This document shows positions 1 to 6,429 of a stretch of 28,499 nt of DNA, piece after piece. The DNA lies in the IMG/VR virus record IMGVR_UViG_3300009130_000105, positions 1 through 28,499 of that record; one strand, given 5' to 3'. A model generated the notes under the pieces. It did not search any database, was not told the DNA's origin, and saw nothing but the letters and a program-made list of their open reading frames with translations. The DNA is from a virus. Position numbers and translations under genes: made by a program. Each line of letters starts with the position of its first letter. Position 1 is the first letter of the stretch.

Positions 1-1
1 G

Positions 2-100
2 GGTAAAAGCACTAAGCCAAAAGAGGGTAATAAAACTTGTTGGAAGTGTGGAAACTATGTGAAAAGAGATTATAGTGACAGAGCCTTGAAGAAACGGTAG
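2..100 (+). CDS. C-terminal fragment with a CxxC zinc-knuckle-like motif (5' partial)
   Basis: The frame is open from the left edge and ends at TAG 98-100, giving the last 32 residues of a protein whose start lies outside the window. A Cys-Trp-Lys-Cys-Gly motif (residues 19-23 of the fragment) looks like half of a zinc ribbon or knuckle, followed by a basic tail ending KKR. The upstream half that would hold a second metal-binding pair is not visible. The family is not recognisable from this fragment. It ends 19 bases before an attC-like hairpin, so it may belong to the same kind of compact unit as the genes at 1523-2665. Confidence 0.5.
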   Translation, partial: GKSTKPKEGNKTCWKCGNYVKRDYSDRALKKR

Positions 101-119
101 TATTTTTATTATTTATATA

Positions 120-165
120 GCTTGTTGTATGGCGAAGCGTACCGTTTCAATGGCATATAACAAGC
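120..165. repeat. attC-like imperfect hairpin 1
   Basis: Outer arms GCTTGTT (120-126) and AACAAGC (159-165) are perfect complements. Inner arms GTATG (127-131) and CATAT (154-158) nearly pair, and a 22-base loop lies between. There is no T-run, so it is not a standard terminator. Its core (TGTATGGCGAAGC...) resembles the core of the hairpin at 1880-1946 (TGTATGGTGCGTA...), so the two seem related. This nested-arm layout is that of integron attC sites, but the outer box does not match the attC consensus GTTRRRY. Confidence 0.45.
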
Positions 166-193
166 AAATAAAACACACTAACCGATTTAGTAA
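158..193 (+). repeat. 36-base direct repeat, copy 1
   Basis: This 36-base segment recurs at 2663-2698 with only two differences. It starts at the right arm of hairpin 1 and ends in CGATTTAGTAA, just upstream of a promoter. The second copy also lies just upstream of a related promoter. The two copies bracket the recombination genes and the cassette-like array. Confidence 0.75.
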
Positions 194-225
194 TTAAAAA
201 TAAGAAGATTTTAACCCTTTTATTA

Positions 226-255
226 TTGTTATTCTAAATAATATAATTATATTTG
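226..255 (+). promoter_or_regulatory. Promoter for the recombination genes, shared-box type
   Basis: The -33 element TTG is at 226-228 and the -7 element TATATTTG at 248-255, with 19 bases between. This is a full match to the Bacteroidota vegetative promoter pattern. The -33 side carries the box TTGTTATTCTAAATAAT (226-242), found with small changes at four other promoters here. Inside it, TTATT-CTA-AATAA is a dyad, so a repressor or activator could bind. Confidence 0.75.
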
Positions 256-274
256 ATACAAATAAAAATAAATT

Positions 275-820
275 ATGGAAACAAAAAAAACACACTGGAA
301 AAAAAACAACGATTCGCGATATATTAGCGGAGAAGATTTAAAACATGGCGAGTCAATCGGTAAAGGTTTACGTCCTGAAATGGTTGTATCTATTGTATCA
401 TTCGAAGACTCTGAGACTTTCGACCAAAACAATCAAATCAAAGTATTAAAAACAGGCTTTAAACTTGTTAATGTTGAAACTGGTGAAATGCTATATAAAC
501 CAGTTATACTAAATAATATAAACGGAGATTTTTGTGTAAAAGAATTTAAAAGCGAATTTTTAGAGGATTGGATAAATAAACCTTTTGTGCTTTTCGCTAA
601 ACCTGATCGCCGTCATGGATTTGTAGCAAGGTTTAAAAAATACTATCCAAAAGCCAATGTTTCAGATATTAACGCTTTAAAGGTTTTGAATGAATCAACA
701 ACAATTGAAGAACTTCAAAGTAACTGGTCTAAACTTACTCAGTCAGAACAAAAACTCCCAACGGTTAAAGCCTTAAAGGATAAGTTAAAAGTTGAATTAA
801 AAGTTGCTGATAATGTTTAA
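275..820 (+). CDS. Phage HWKK-type protein, recombination partner of YqaJ exonuclease
   Basis: A 181-residue protein with an N-terminal HWKK motif (residues 7-10), a middle part with KPVILNNIN and EDWINKP segments, and a C-terminal helical part (about 130-178, IEELQSNWSKL...ALKDKL). This order matches a widespread but functionally undescribed phage family usually encoded beside YqaJ exonucleases, as here. By position it may act as a DNA-binding or annealing partner of the exonuclease; that is inference. The ATG is preceded by an A-rich leader and the promoter at 226-255. Its stop overlaps the ATG of the exonuclease gene, so the two are probably co-translated. Confidence 0.7.
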   Translation: METKKTHWKKNNDSRYISGEDLKHGESIGKGLRPEMVVSIVSFEDSETFDQNNQIKVLKTGFKLVNVETGEMLYKPVILNNINGDFCVKEFKSEFLEDWINKPFVLFAKPDRRHGFVARFKKYYPKANVSDINALKVLNESTTIEELQSNWSKLTQSEQKLPTVKALKDKLKVELKVADNV

Positions 821-1466
821 CAGAACCGACATAATACAACAAACTATTGAATGGCATGAAGTTAAACACGCCAAAATTGGTGGGACACTTTCGAAAGGAC
901 TATTCACAAAAGGCGACGATCTTTTTTTTAAAATACTCAGCCAAAGAATTGAACCTTTTGACCCTGACGAAATAGAAGATTTTTTTGAAAATAAAGCAAT
1001 GCAACGCGGAAACGATTTAGAACCTTTAGGACTTGAATATTTAGAAGAATATACTGGTCTTAAATTTAATAGTACCGGATGGCTTCAGAGTGAAGAAAAT
1101 GAATTGATAGGAATTTCGCCCGATGGAATAACCGAAGATTTAAAAATTTCAGCCGAAATAAAATGTCCTGGAGCTAAAAAACACACCGAAACAATATACA
1201 ATAATTGTATTCCAAATGATAACTTGAATCAAGTTCTACATTCTTTTATAGTGAATAAAAATCAAGAAAAGCATTATTTCATATCATTTAGACCAGAATC
1301 TCCAAAACATTTTATAAAAGAAACAACCCTTGATTCAATAATAAATCTAGGGACAAAAGCAAGACCAGACTTAAAAACAGTCAAAGAGTGGCGAGATATT
1401 GGAATCAATAAAGCCGATGAACTACTCAAAAGAATAAAAGAAGCTGAAAAAAATATTGAATTTTAA
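813..1466 (+). CDS. YqaJ-family viral recombinase exonuclease
   Basis: A 217-residue protein of the lambda-exonuclease/YqaJ type, which degrades one strand of double-stranded ends to feed phage recombination. Visible active-site parts are QRGNDLEP (64-71), SPDG (102-105, metal-binding Asp104) and AEIKCP (114-119, catalytic Glu115 and Lys117), followed by a conserved-looking Gln in NLNQVLH. The length fits the family. I chose ATG 813, which overlaps the stop of the upstream gene, over a TTG at 804. The gene ends six bases before a GTTAGCA box that seems to mark the left edge of inserted cassette-like DNA. Confidence 0.9.
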   Translation: MFNRTDIIQQTIEWHEVKHAKIGGTLSKGLFTKGDDLFFKILSQRIEPFDPDEIEDFFENKAMQRGNDLEPLGLEYLEEYTGLKFNSTGWLQSEENELIGISPDGITEDLKISAEIKCPGAKKHTETIYNNCIPNDNLNQVLHSFIVNKNQEKHYFISFRPESPKHFIKETTLDSIINLGTKARPDLKTVKEWRDIGINKADELLKRIKEAEKNIEF

Positions 1467-1522
1467 ACCTTGTTAGCAAACGTTATGAAATACAGTAAAA
1501 ACTTTTAATTTAAACTTTAGAG

Positions 1523-1615
1523 ATGGCAAAAACACATTATAGGGATGGGAGCATTATAGCTGATGCACCACCACACGAAAAGGAAAAATGGCGTAAACGG
1601 TTTGGCTATGATTAG
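1523..1615 (+). CDS. Possible 30-aa protein in cassette-like unit 1
   Basis: A short ORF (start MAKTHYRDGS, end WRKRFGYD) between two GTTAGC boxes. The ATG follows an A/T-rich leader after the 1472 box. The product is charged, with a PPHEKEKWRKR stretch, and has no membrane segment. Nothing else codes in this 212-base gap, and its place at the same distance from a box as its neighbours supports it weakly. Function unknown; it may be chance. Confidence 0.35.
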   Translation: MAKTHYRDGSIIADAPPHEKEKWRKRFGYD

Positions 1616-1678
1616 TCATTTGAGGAACGAAAATTATTAATTCATAGGTGGTGTTAGCCATCTTTTAAAATTACAAAA

Positions 1679-1888
1679 ATGAGAAGAATAATTGAACAAC
1701 TAAAAGAACAACGAGAAAAAGCAAAGGATACGTTTATAGAAAATAGTTTTATAAAAAGGAATTGTAAGATAGATGCACCTTGCCCCGATACCGATGCTGA
1801 TTTAGATGCTATTGCAGAACTAAACCAAGCTATCAGTATTTTAGAAAACGCTACAATGGCAAAAGAGCAGCATGTTAATTGTGGCTAA
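1679..1888 (+). CDS. Small hypothetical protein, cassette-like unit 2
   Basis: A 69-residue, mostly helical, charged protein. Residues 1-24 (RRIIEQLKEQREKAKDTF) look like a coiled coil, a short Cys-containing link follows (CKIDAPCP), and a second helix covers about 40-60. No family recognised. The ATG is 19 bases after a GTTAGCC box. The C-terminus Cys-Gly-stop is encoded by TGTGGCTAA, the left arm of the hairpin at 1880-1946, so gene end and repeat are fused. Confidence 0.6.
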   Translation: MRRIIEQLKEQREKAKDTFIENSFIKRNCKIDAPCPDTDADLDAIAELNQAISILENATMAKEQHVNCG

Positions 1889-1946
1889 CGCATTGTGTAT
1901 GGTGCGTATGCCGATAGGCTATGCAATATACACGTTGTTAGCCACA
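1880..1946. repeat. attC-like nested hairpin 2
   Basis: Outer arms TGTGGCTAAC (1880-1889) and GTTAGCCACA (1937-1946) are perfect 10-base complements. Inner arms GTGTAT (1895-1900) and ATACAC (1928-1933) are also perfect. Spacers of 5 and 3 bases separate the arms, and the central part is further semi-palindromic. This matches the R''-L''-L'-R' layout of integron attC sites. The outer box GTTAGCC differs from GTTRRRY at one base. There is no T-run after it. Confidence 0.6.
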
Positions 1947-1978
1947 GTACTTTAACCACTAAATTTAAGGATAATATT

Positions 1979-2665
1979 ATGCAATACTTTGGAGGAAAAG
2001 CAAGAATAGCAAAAGACATAGTAAAGGTGTTGAATGAATACCGAAAACCAAACCAAACATTTATAGAGCCGTTTTGTGGGGGAATAAATATTACCTGCTT
2101 AATGGGCGATAATATAATTGCCAATGATAAGAATTGGGAACTTATAGAGATGTATAAAGCTATACAGAATGGTTGGTTGCCACCAGAAAATGTAAGTGAA
2201 GATGACTATGAAAAAGCAAAGACAACAGATGATGCAAAAATAAAAGCCTTTATCGCTATTGGATGCAGTTACTCTGGTAAATGGTTTGGTGGATATGCGA
2301 GAGGGCAAAAGGGAAGAAACTATGCTAAAAACGCAAAAAATAGCCTTGCTAAGAAATTTAAAACATTGGGAGATGTTAAGTTTATTAGTAAAAGTTATGA
2401 TGAGATTGAGTGCAAAAATGCCTTGATTTATTGCGACCCACCTTATAACGACACTACTAAATATAAATTTGGAAGTTTTGACAGTAATTCTTTTTGGCAA
2501 TGGTGTAGAGATATGAGCAAGAAAGGAAACACAGTAATAATTAGCGAATACAAAGCACCTGATGATTTTAATTGCATTTGGAGCAAAGAAACGAAAACAG
2601 ATATAAGAACTAAAGCCAACGGAAAAGAAAGTAGAACTGAGAAGCTGTTTCTGTATTGTGGCTAA
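1979..2665 (+). CDS. D12-class N6-adenine DNA methyltransferase (Dam-like)
   Basis: A 228-residue methyltransferase. N-terminal QYFGGKARIA (2-11) and FIEPFCGG (28-35) form the S-adenosylmethionine-binding start typical of D12 enzymes, and DPPY (153-156) is the catalytic motif. A target-recognition region lies between (about 60-140). The likely role is methylation of adenine in phage DNA, perhaps to evade host restriction; no partner nuclease is nearby, so it is an orphan. I chose ATG 1979 because the protein motif starts there; an upstream extension to 1895 would run through the hairpin. The gene ends in Cys-Gly-stop inside a TTGTGGCTAAC box, as does the ORF before it, which suggests acquisition as a cassette. 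Confidence 0.9.
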   Translation: MQYFGGKARIAKDIVKVLNEYRKPNQTFIEPFCGGINITCLMGDNIIANDKNWELIEMYKAIQNGWLPPENVSEDDYEKAKTTDDAKIKAFIAIGCSYSGKWFGGYARGQKGRNYAKNAKNSLAKKFKTLGDVKFISKSYDEIECKNALIYCDPPYNDTTKYKFGSFDSNSFWQWCRDMSKKGNTVIISEYKAPDDFNCIWSKETKTDIRTKANGKESRTEKLFLYCG

Positions 2666-2698
2666 CAAGCAAATAAACCACACTAAACGATTTAGTAA
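2663..2698 (+). repeat. 36-base direct repeat, copy 2
   Basis: Matches 158-193 at 34 of 36 positions. It begins at the stop codon of the methyltransferase gene and lies 36 bases before the promoter at 2735. The two copies may mark duplicated leader DNA, or sites where the intervening block was gained. Confidence 0.75.
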
Positions 2699-2734
2699 GT
2701 AGGTTTATCAAATAACCATCAAATAAAAATAGAA

Positions 2735-2764
2735 TTGTTAATTCAAATAAATTACGTAAATTCG
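2735..2764 (+). promoter_or_regulatory. Promoter for the HTH-led late operon, variant of the shared box
   Basis: TTG at 2735-2737 and TAAATTCG at 2757-2764 (two changes from TAnnTTTG) with 19 bases between. The box reads TTGTTAATTCAAATAA, a close variant of the other four. A palindrome TTACGTAA (2752-2759) overlaps the -7 element, and CGTAAAT occurs twice (2755-2761 and 2763-2769). A weak promoter with an operator over it would suit regulated expression of the long operon that follows, possibly by the HTH protein it encodes. Confidence 0.55.
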
Positions 2765-2769
2765 TAAAT

Positions 2770-3021
2770 ATGGAAAAAAAGAAAGTCAAAATAAGAACTA
2801 GAAGCAAAGCACCAATAACTCAATTCGATAAAGATTTCATTAAATTGGTTAACAAAACTCTAGTTAAAAAAGGCATGACAGTAAACGACTTGACTAGAGC
2901 TTGCAATTCGTACAATTACGATAACTTTAGAGACTATTTCAACGATCAGAAAGGAGAGTTTAGAAGCCGAACAATAGGCAAGGTTTGTAAAGTTCTTAAC
3001 TTAACAATCGTAGAAAAATGA
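2770..3021 (+). CDS. Small HTH-like DNA-binding protein
   Basis: An 83-residue basic protein. Residues 1-15 are very Lys/Arg rich. Residues 20-80 have the pattern of a small XRE-like helix-turn-helix (FIKLVNKTLVKKGMTVNDL, then an asparagine- and aromatic-rich turn, then TIGKVCKVLNL). No family is firmly recognised. It is the first gene of a unit that runs with overlaps into terminase and tail genes, so it may regulate late expression. The palindrome just upstream is a possible binding site. The ATG follows the promoter by 5 bases, so the transcript would have almost no leader. Confidence 0.55.
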   Translation: MEKKKVKIRTRSKAPITQFDKDFIKLVNKTLVKKGMTVNDLTRACNSYNYDNFRDYFNDQKGEFRSRTIGKVCKVLNLTIVEK

Positions 3022-3137
3022 AAAGTGTTTTATTAATGTGTTTAATCGGAGCTTTAACGGCTCTAGCCTTTTTTATAGGATTCGTTTTACTTGTTAAATA
3101 TTTACTACCAAAAGATCAAGATCATGAAGAAAATTGA
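3018..3137 (+). CDS. 39-aa single-helix membrane peptide
   Basis: ATG 3018 overlaps the TGA of the upstream gene in an ATGA junction, and the ORF overlaps the next start (3124) by 14 bases. Residues 4-26 (VLLMCLIGALTALAFFIGF) form one strong membrane helix; the rest is a short charged tail ending DQDHEEN. Tight coupling on both sides supports a real gene. Function unknown. Confidence 0.6.
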   Translation: MKSVLLMCLIGALTALAFFIGFVLLVKYLLPKDQDHEEN

Positions 3138-3369
3138 AGAAATTGAATATAAAGAATTAAAAGACACTGATTTTATTTTAACTAGTGTTAAAGAAGTTTA
3201 TCAGGATAAATTTCTAATTGGATTTGATGTTGTTTACGTAAATAAATACTTTGAAGACAAGGTGAAAACTGAAAAATGTTTTAGGGTAAAAGATATACAA
3301 ATATTAAAATTTGTAATGAGTCATGATGAGATACACGAATTATCATTGTTTTTTTTACATATTTTTTAA
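3124..3369 (+). CDS. Hypothetical 81-aa phage protein
   Basis: I chose ATG 3124 (MKKIEEIEYK) over an upstream TTG at 3091, because it has a good A-rich leader and overlaps the preceding gene only slightly. The product is acidic/basic mixed, with probable beta strands in the middle (FILTSVKEVYQDKFLIGFDVVYV) and a hydrophobic C-terminus. No family recognised. It ends two bases before the nuclease gene. Confidence 0.55.
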   Translation: MKKIEEIEYKELKDTDFILTSVKEVYQDKFLIGFDVVYVNKYFEDKVKTEKCFRVKDIQILKFVMSHDEIHELSLFFLHIF

Positions 3370-3371
3370 AC

Positions 3372-3752
3372 ATGAAAGGTCAACCTGAATACAATCTTCA
3401 AAAGCAAATATGCCAGTATTTAAAAAATCAATACCCAGAAGTGCTTTTCCTTTCTGACACCGTGGCAAGTGTTAAACTAACTTTTCCGCAACAACAAAGA
3501 AACAAAGCAATTCAAAAAAATCAGTTTGCTTGCCCTGATCTATTGATACTAGAACCAAAAAAACAATATCACGGGCTAATGATTGAACTGAAAGTTGAAA
3601 GCCCATTCAAAAAAAATGGTGAAATACTCAAGTCAGACCATTTAAAAAGACAGCAAAACACCATTAAAGAACTAAAACAAAAAGGATATAAAGCAGAATT
3701 TTCATGGGGGTTCGAAATGACAAAAGAAATTATTGATCAATACCTTAAATAA
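3372..3752 (+). CDS. VRR-NUC domain nuclease (PD-(D/E)XK fold)
   Basis: A 126-residue single-domain nuclease. It shows an N-terminal acidic helix (Glu6), CPDLLI with Asp56, IELK with Glu72 and Lys74, and a following QQNTIKELKQKGY helix, the order of VRR-NUC proteins. These cut branched or structured DNA. Lying directly before the terminase genes, it may resolve branches before packaging; this is inference from place. The TAA stop and the small-terminase ATG overlap (TAATG). Confidence 0.8.
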   Translation: MKGQPEYNLQKQICQYLKNQYPEVLFLSDTVASVKLTFPQQQRNKAIQKNQFACPDLLILEPKKQYHGLMIELKVESPFKKNGEILKSDHLKRQQNTIKELKQKGYKAEFSWGFEMTKEIIDQYLK

Positions 3753-4186
3753 TGAGCAAGAAACTAACCGATAAAGATAAACATCAAAAATGCATAGATG
3801 TTTTAGAGTTTATGATCGAAAATATGAAATCGCTTACTCACTCACTAAAAGTTAAAGGAGTTTCAAAAACGGTTTTTTATAATTGGAAGGATAGCTCAGA
3901 AGAAAATAAAAACCATTACGCGCGCACACGAGAAGAATTAATTGATTTAAAATTTGAAAGTATTCAAGAGGATTATTCGGAGGATCCACTTTTAGACCCC
4001 ACTACTGGAAAAATAGATAGCGGCTGGGTTCAGCTTCAAAGATTAAAGATTGATTCTAAAAAATGGGAATTATCAAAGCTTAAACCTAAAAAATATGGAG
4101 ACAGTACAACCTTGAAACACGAAGGGGGCGAAAATCCTATTGAAACAATTCAAGTTTTTAAACTACCTGATAATAAAAGAGATTGA
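3752..4186 (+). CDS. terS: Terminase small subunit
   Basis: A 144-residue protein. The N-terminal half has a helix-turn-helix (about 14-50, SLTHSLKVKGVSKTVFYNWK), which would bind the packaging start site. The C-terminal part has LKIDSKKWELSKLKPKKYGD (about 96-115), a hallmark sequence of phage small terminase proteins. It lies directly before the large subunit and its stop overlaps that gene's start. It should form a ring that presents DNA to the large subunit. Confidence 0.85.
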   Translation: MSKKLTDKDKHQKCIDVLEFMIENMKSLTHSLKVKGVSKTVFYNWKDSSEENKNHYARTREELIDLKFESIQEDYSEDPLLDPTTGKIDSGWVQLQRLKIDSKKWELSKLKPKKYGDSTTLKHEGGENPIETIQVFKLPDNKRD

Positions 4187-5682
4187 GTGAAACAAAAATA
4201 ATACAACCGCAAGATGGTTATCAAATGCAAGCACTTTCTTCTTCTGCCGATATTGTAATCGGTGGAGGTGCTGCTGGAGTTGGTAAAACGTTTACTTTAT
4301 TACTTGATCCGTTACGCCATATTCACATTAAAGATTTTGGAGGGGTTATATTCAGAAGAACAAGCCCACAAATTAAAGCGCAAGGGGGGTTGTGGGACAC
4401 TTCTTTAAGTTTATATTCGCTTATACCTGGAGCAGAACCAAAAGAAACAAATTCAAGTTGGAGCTTTTCAAATATTTCTAAATTAAAATTCAATCATTTA
4501 GAATACGAAAAAAATGTTTTTGACTGGCAAGGTTCACAAATTCCCTTTATTGGGTTTGATGAGTTAACGCACTTTTCTGAAAATATGTTTTTTTACTTGC
4601 TTTCTCGAAATAGGTCGGTTTGTGGTGTTCGTCCTTATGTACGCGCAACTTGTAATCCTGATCCTGATTCGTGGGTTGCTGATTTTATATCGTGGTGGAT
4701 TGATAAAGAAACTGGTTTTCCTATTCCAGAACGCTCTGGAGTTCTTCGATATTTTATAAAAGATAATGACTCCTATATTTGGGGAGATACAAAAGCAGAA
4801 TGTTTAAAAAATGCTGAATATCTAATCAAACCAATTTTAGAAAAAACCGATTCAATTGATCCTAACGACTTAATCAAAAGCGTTACTTTTATAAGTGGTG
4901 ACATTTATTCGAATAAAAAACTGCTTGAATCAAATCCCGAATATTTAGCAAATCTACTGTCACAGGACGACGAAACAAAGGCGCAATTATTAGACGGTAA
5001 CTGGAAAGTTAAAATTGATGAAGCTGACTTATATCATTATCATACTTTTACTGATGTTTTTACAAACTCGCAAGTTCCACAGGGGACAAAAAGAATCAGC
5101 GCGGATATTGCATTAAAAGGTTCTGATAAATTTATTGTGATTGTTTGGTCAGGTTTTGTAATTATAGATATTTCTGTAATTGGAAAATCCGACGGGAAAG
5201 AAGTTATCGACGAAATAAACCGACTAAAAAAAATGCACGGTGTTTCAAATTCAAATATTACTTTCGATAATGATGGAGCTGGTGGATTCGTTGACGGTTT
5301 TATAAAAGGCTCTATTGAATTTAAAAACGGATCAGCAGCAATAAACAAAGAAAACTACAAAAACCTAAAAACCCAATGTTATTATAAAAGTTCGGATAGG
5401 TTTAATTCTGGAGGTGTTTATATTCCTGAAGAAATTGCTTCAAGAATGTATGATGACAAAATGACAATCAAACAAAGATTAATGTTTGAACGTAAAGCAA
5501 TAAAAAGATTTAAGAAGGATCATGACGGCAAATTACAAATAAACCCGAAGGATGAAATGAAAAGAAAAATTAAAGGACAATCTCCAGATTTATTTGATGC
5601 AATAATGATGGTAGAAATATTCGAACTAAAACCAAAGCGAACCGCCCCAAGATCAAACTCACCAATAAAACGACGTAGATAA
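4183..5682 (+). CDS. terL: Terminase large subunit (packaging ATPase/nuclease)
   Basis: A 499-residue motor. ATPase part: Walker A GGGAAGVGKT (27-36), Walker B IPFIGFDE (Asp126, Glu127), and a coupling-type ATCNPDP. Nuclease part: ISADIAL (Asp308), TFDNDGAGG (Asp362, Asp364) and PDLFDA (Asp469, Asp472), an RNase H-like set. The start appears to be TTG 4183, which overlaps the upstream stop as TTGA; the first ATG would be at residue 15 and would remove the start of the adenine-binding segment. Length is normal. The final residues are basic (IKRRR). Confidence 0.95.
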   Translation: MSETKIIQPQDGYQMQALSSSADIVIGGGAAGVGKTFTLLLDPLRHIHIKDFGGVIFRRTSPQIKAQGGLWDTSLSLYSLIPGAEPKETNSSWSFSNISKLKFNHLEYEKNVFDWQGSQIPFIGFDELTHFSENMFFYLLSRNRSVCGVRPYVRATCNPDPDSWVADFISWWIDKETGFPIPERSGVLRYFIKDNDSYIWGDTKAECLKNAEYLIKPILEKTDSIDPNDLIKSVTFISGDIYSNKKLLESNPEYLANLLSQDDETKAQLLDGNWKVKIDEADLYHYHTFTDVFTNSQVPQGTKRISADIALKGSDKFIVIVWSGFVIIDISVIGKSDGKEVIDEINRLKKMHGVSNSNITFDNDGAGGFVDGFIKGSIEFKNGSAAINKENYKNLKTQCYYKSSDRFNSGGVYIPEEIASRMYDDKMTIKQRLMFERKAIKRFKKDHDGKLQINPKDEMKRKIKGQSPDLFDAIMMVEIFELKPKRTAPRSNSPIKRRR

Positions 5683-6429
5683 ATGATACCTTTTAAGACT
5701 AAAGATTTTACTTTTTCTATACCTTCAAGTTTTGACGATTTGAAAATGAATGATCTCAAATTCATAAAAGAAAACCTAGAAGATAATGAAAAGATAATCG
5801 AAAGGTTAACTGGCTTAAAAATAAACACTCTTTTAAAAATCGATTTAGATAAGATAATTCAAACGTTAGATTTTATAAACGAACCTCTAAAAGAAATAGA
5901 AGAAAGTCAATTAATTACGATAGACGATAAATCGTATCTACTCCCTGAAGATATTACATTAAAGACATGGTATCAACAAATAGAAGCTTTCAAAGCGTAT
6001 AAAAATGGAGACTTGAATACTGTTGTAGCTGTTTATTTAGAACCTTTGATAAGAGGTAAGAAAAAACCAAAGCCAAAAAAAACAAAAGAGCTTTCAAAAA
6101 AGCTAGATAAATTAACTGTTCAAGAGTTTTTCGGGGCTTTTAATTATCTTGAAAAACAAATACTTTTACTTTCTGAGCGCATTAAAAACATGCCACAACC
6201 AAAGATAACACCCGAACAAATTGAGGCTGGAGCGGAATCCTTTAACTTTTTAGGAGACTTCAATACCATTGACGACATGGCGATAACATACGCCAAAACT
6301 CATGAAGAAATATTACTATGGCCTTATTCAATAATATTCAATAAATTGTATAGAAATAATCTAAATAGTATCTTTGAATCTAAGTATTCAAATATAATGA
6401 GAAACAAAAGCACTGGAAATGATTCATAA
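5683..6429 (+). CDS. Tail-assembly-chaperone-like protein
   Basis: A 248-residue protein starting directly after the terminase stop. The opening (FSIPSSFDDLKMNDLKFIKE), the region IERLTGLKINTLLKIDLD and the C-terminal TYAKTHEEILLWPYSIIFNKL resemble Bacteroidota phage proteins thought to be tail assembly chaperones. A lysine/proline linker (about 126-140) separates two helical halves. The ATG of the next gene overlaps the end by 11 bases in another frame. A chaperone encoded here rather than just before the tape measure would be unusual, so the label is tentative. Confidence 0.45.
   Translation: MIPFKTKDFTFSIPSSFDDLKMNDLKFIKENLEDNEKIIERLTGLKINTLLKIDLDKIIQTLDFINEPLKEIEESQLITIDDKSYLLPEDITLKTWYQQIEAFKAYKNGDLNTVVAVYLEPLIRGKKKPKPKKTKELSKKLDKLTVQEFFGAFNYLEKQILLLSERIKNMPQPKITPEQIEAGAESFNFLGDFNTIDDMAITYAKTHEEILLWPYSIIFNKLYRNNLNSIFESKYSNIMRNKSTGNDS

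Larger units (their letters stand above)
1472..2666 (+). mobile_element. Cassette-like array with attC-like boundaries
   Basis: Three GTTAGC(A/C) boxes (1472-1478, 1653-1659, 1937-1943) each lie 19-44 bases before an ORF start (1523, 1679, 1979). Two ORFs end in an identical TTGTGGCTAAC (1879-1889 and 2656-2666) in which TAA is the stop codon. At 1880-1946 the left and right arms form a full nested hairpin. The pattern of one ORF per unit, a short leader and a hairpin at each junction resembles an integron gene-cassette array. Against this, the box differs from GTTRRRY at one position and no tyrosine integrase is in the window. It could instead be a Bacteroidota intergenic repeat family. Confidence 0.4.

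Noticed and set aside
120-165. Hairpin 1 as a simple terminator
   Set aside because: The loop is long, the stem is imperfect and no T-run follows.
1885-2807. Minus-strand ORFs opposite the methyltransferase (1885-2124, 2099-2683, 2610-2807)
   Set aside because: They are antisense to a well-supported gene, have no promoter or leader, and their products are low-complexity hydrophobic shadows.
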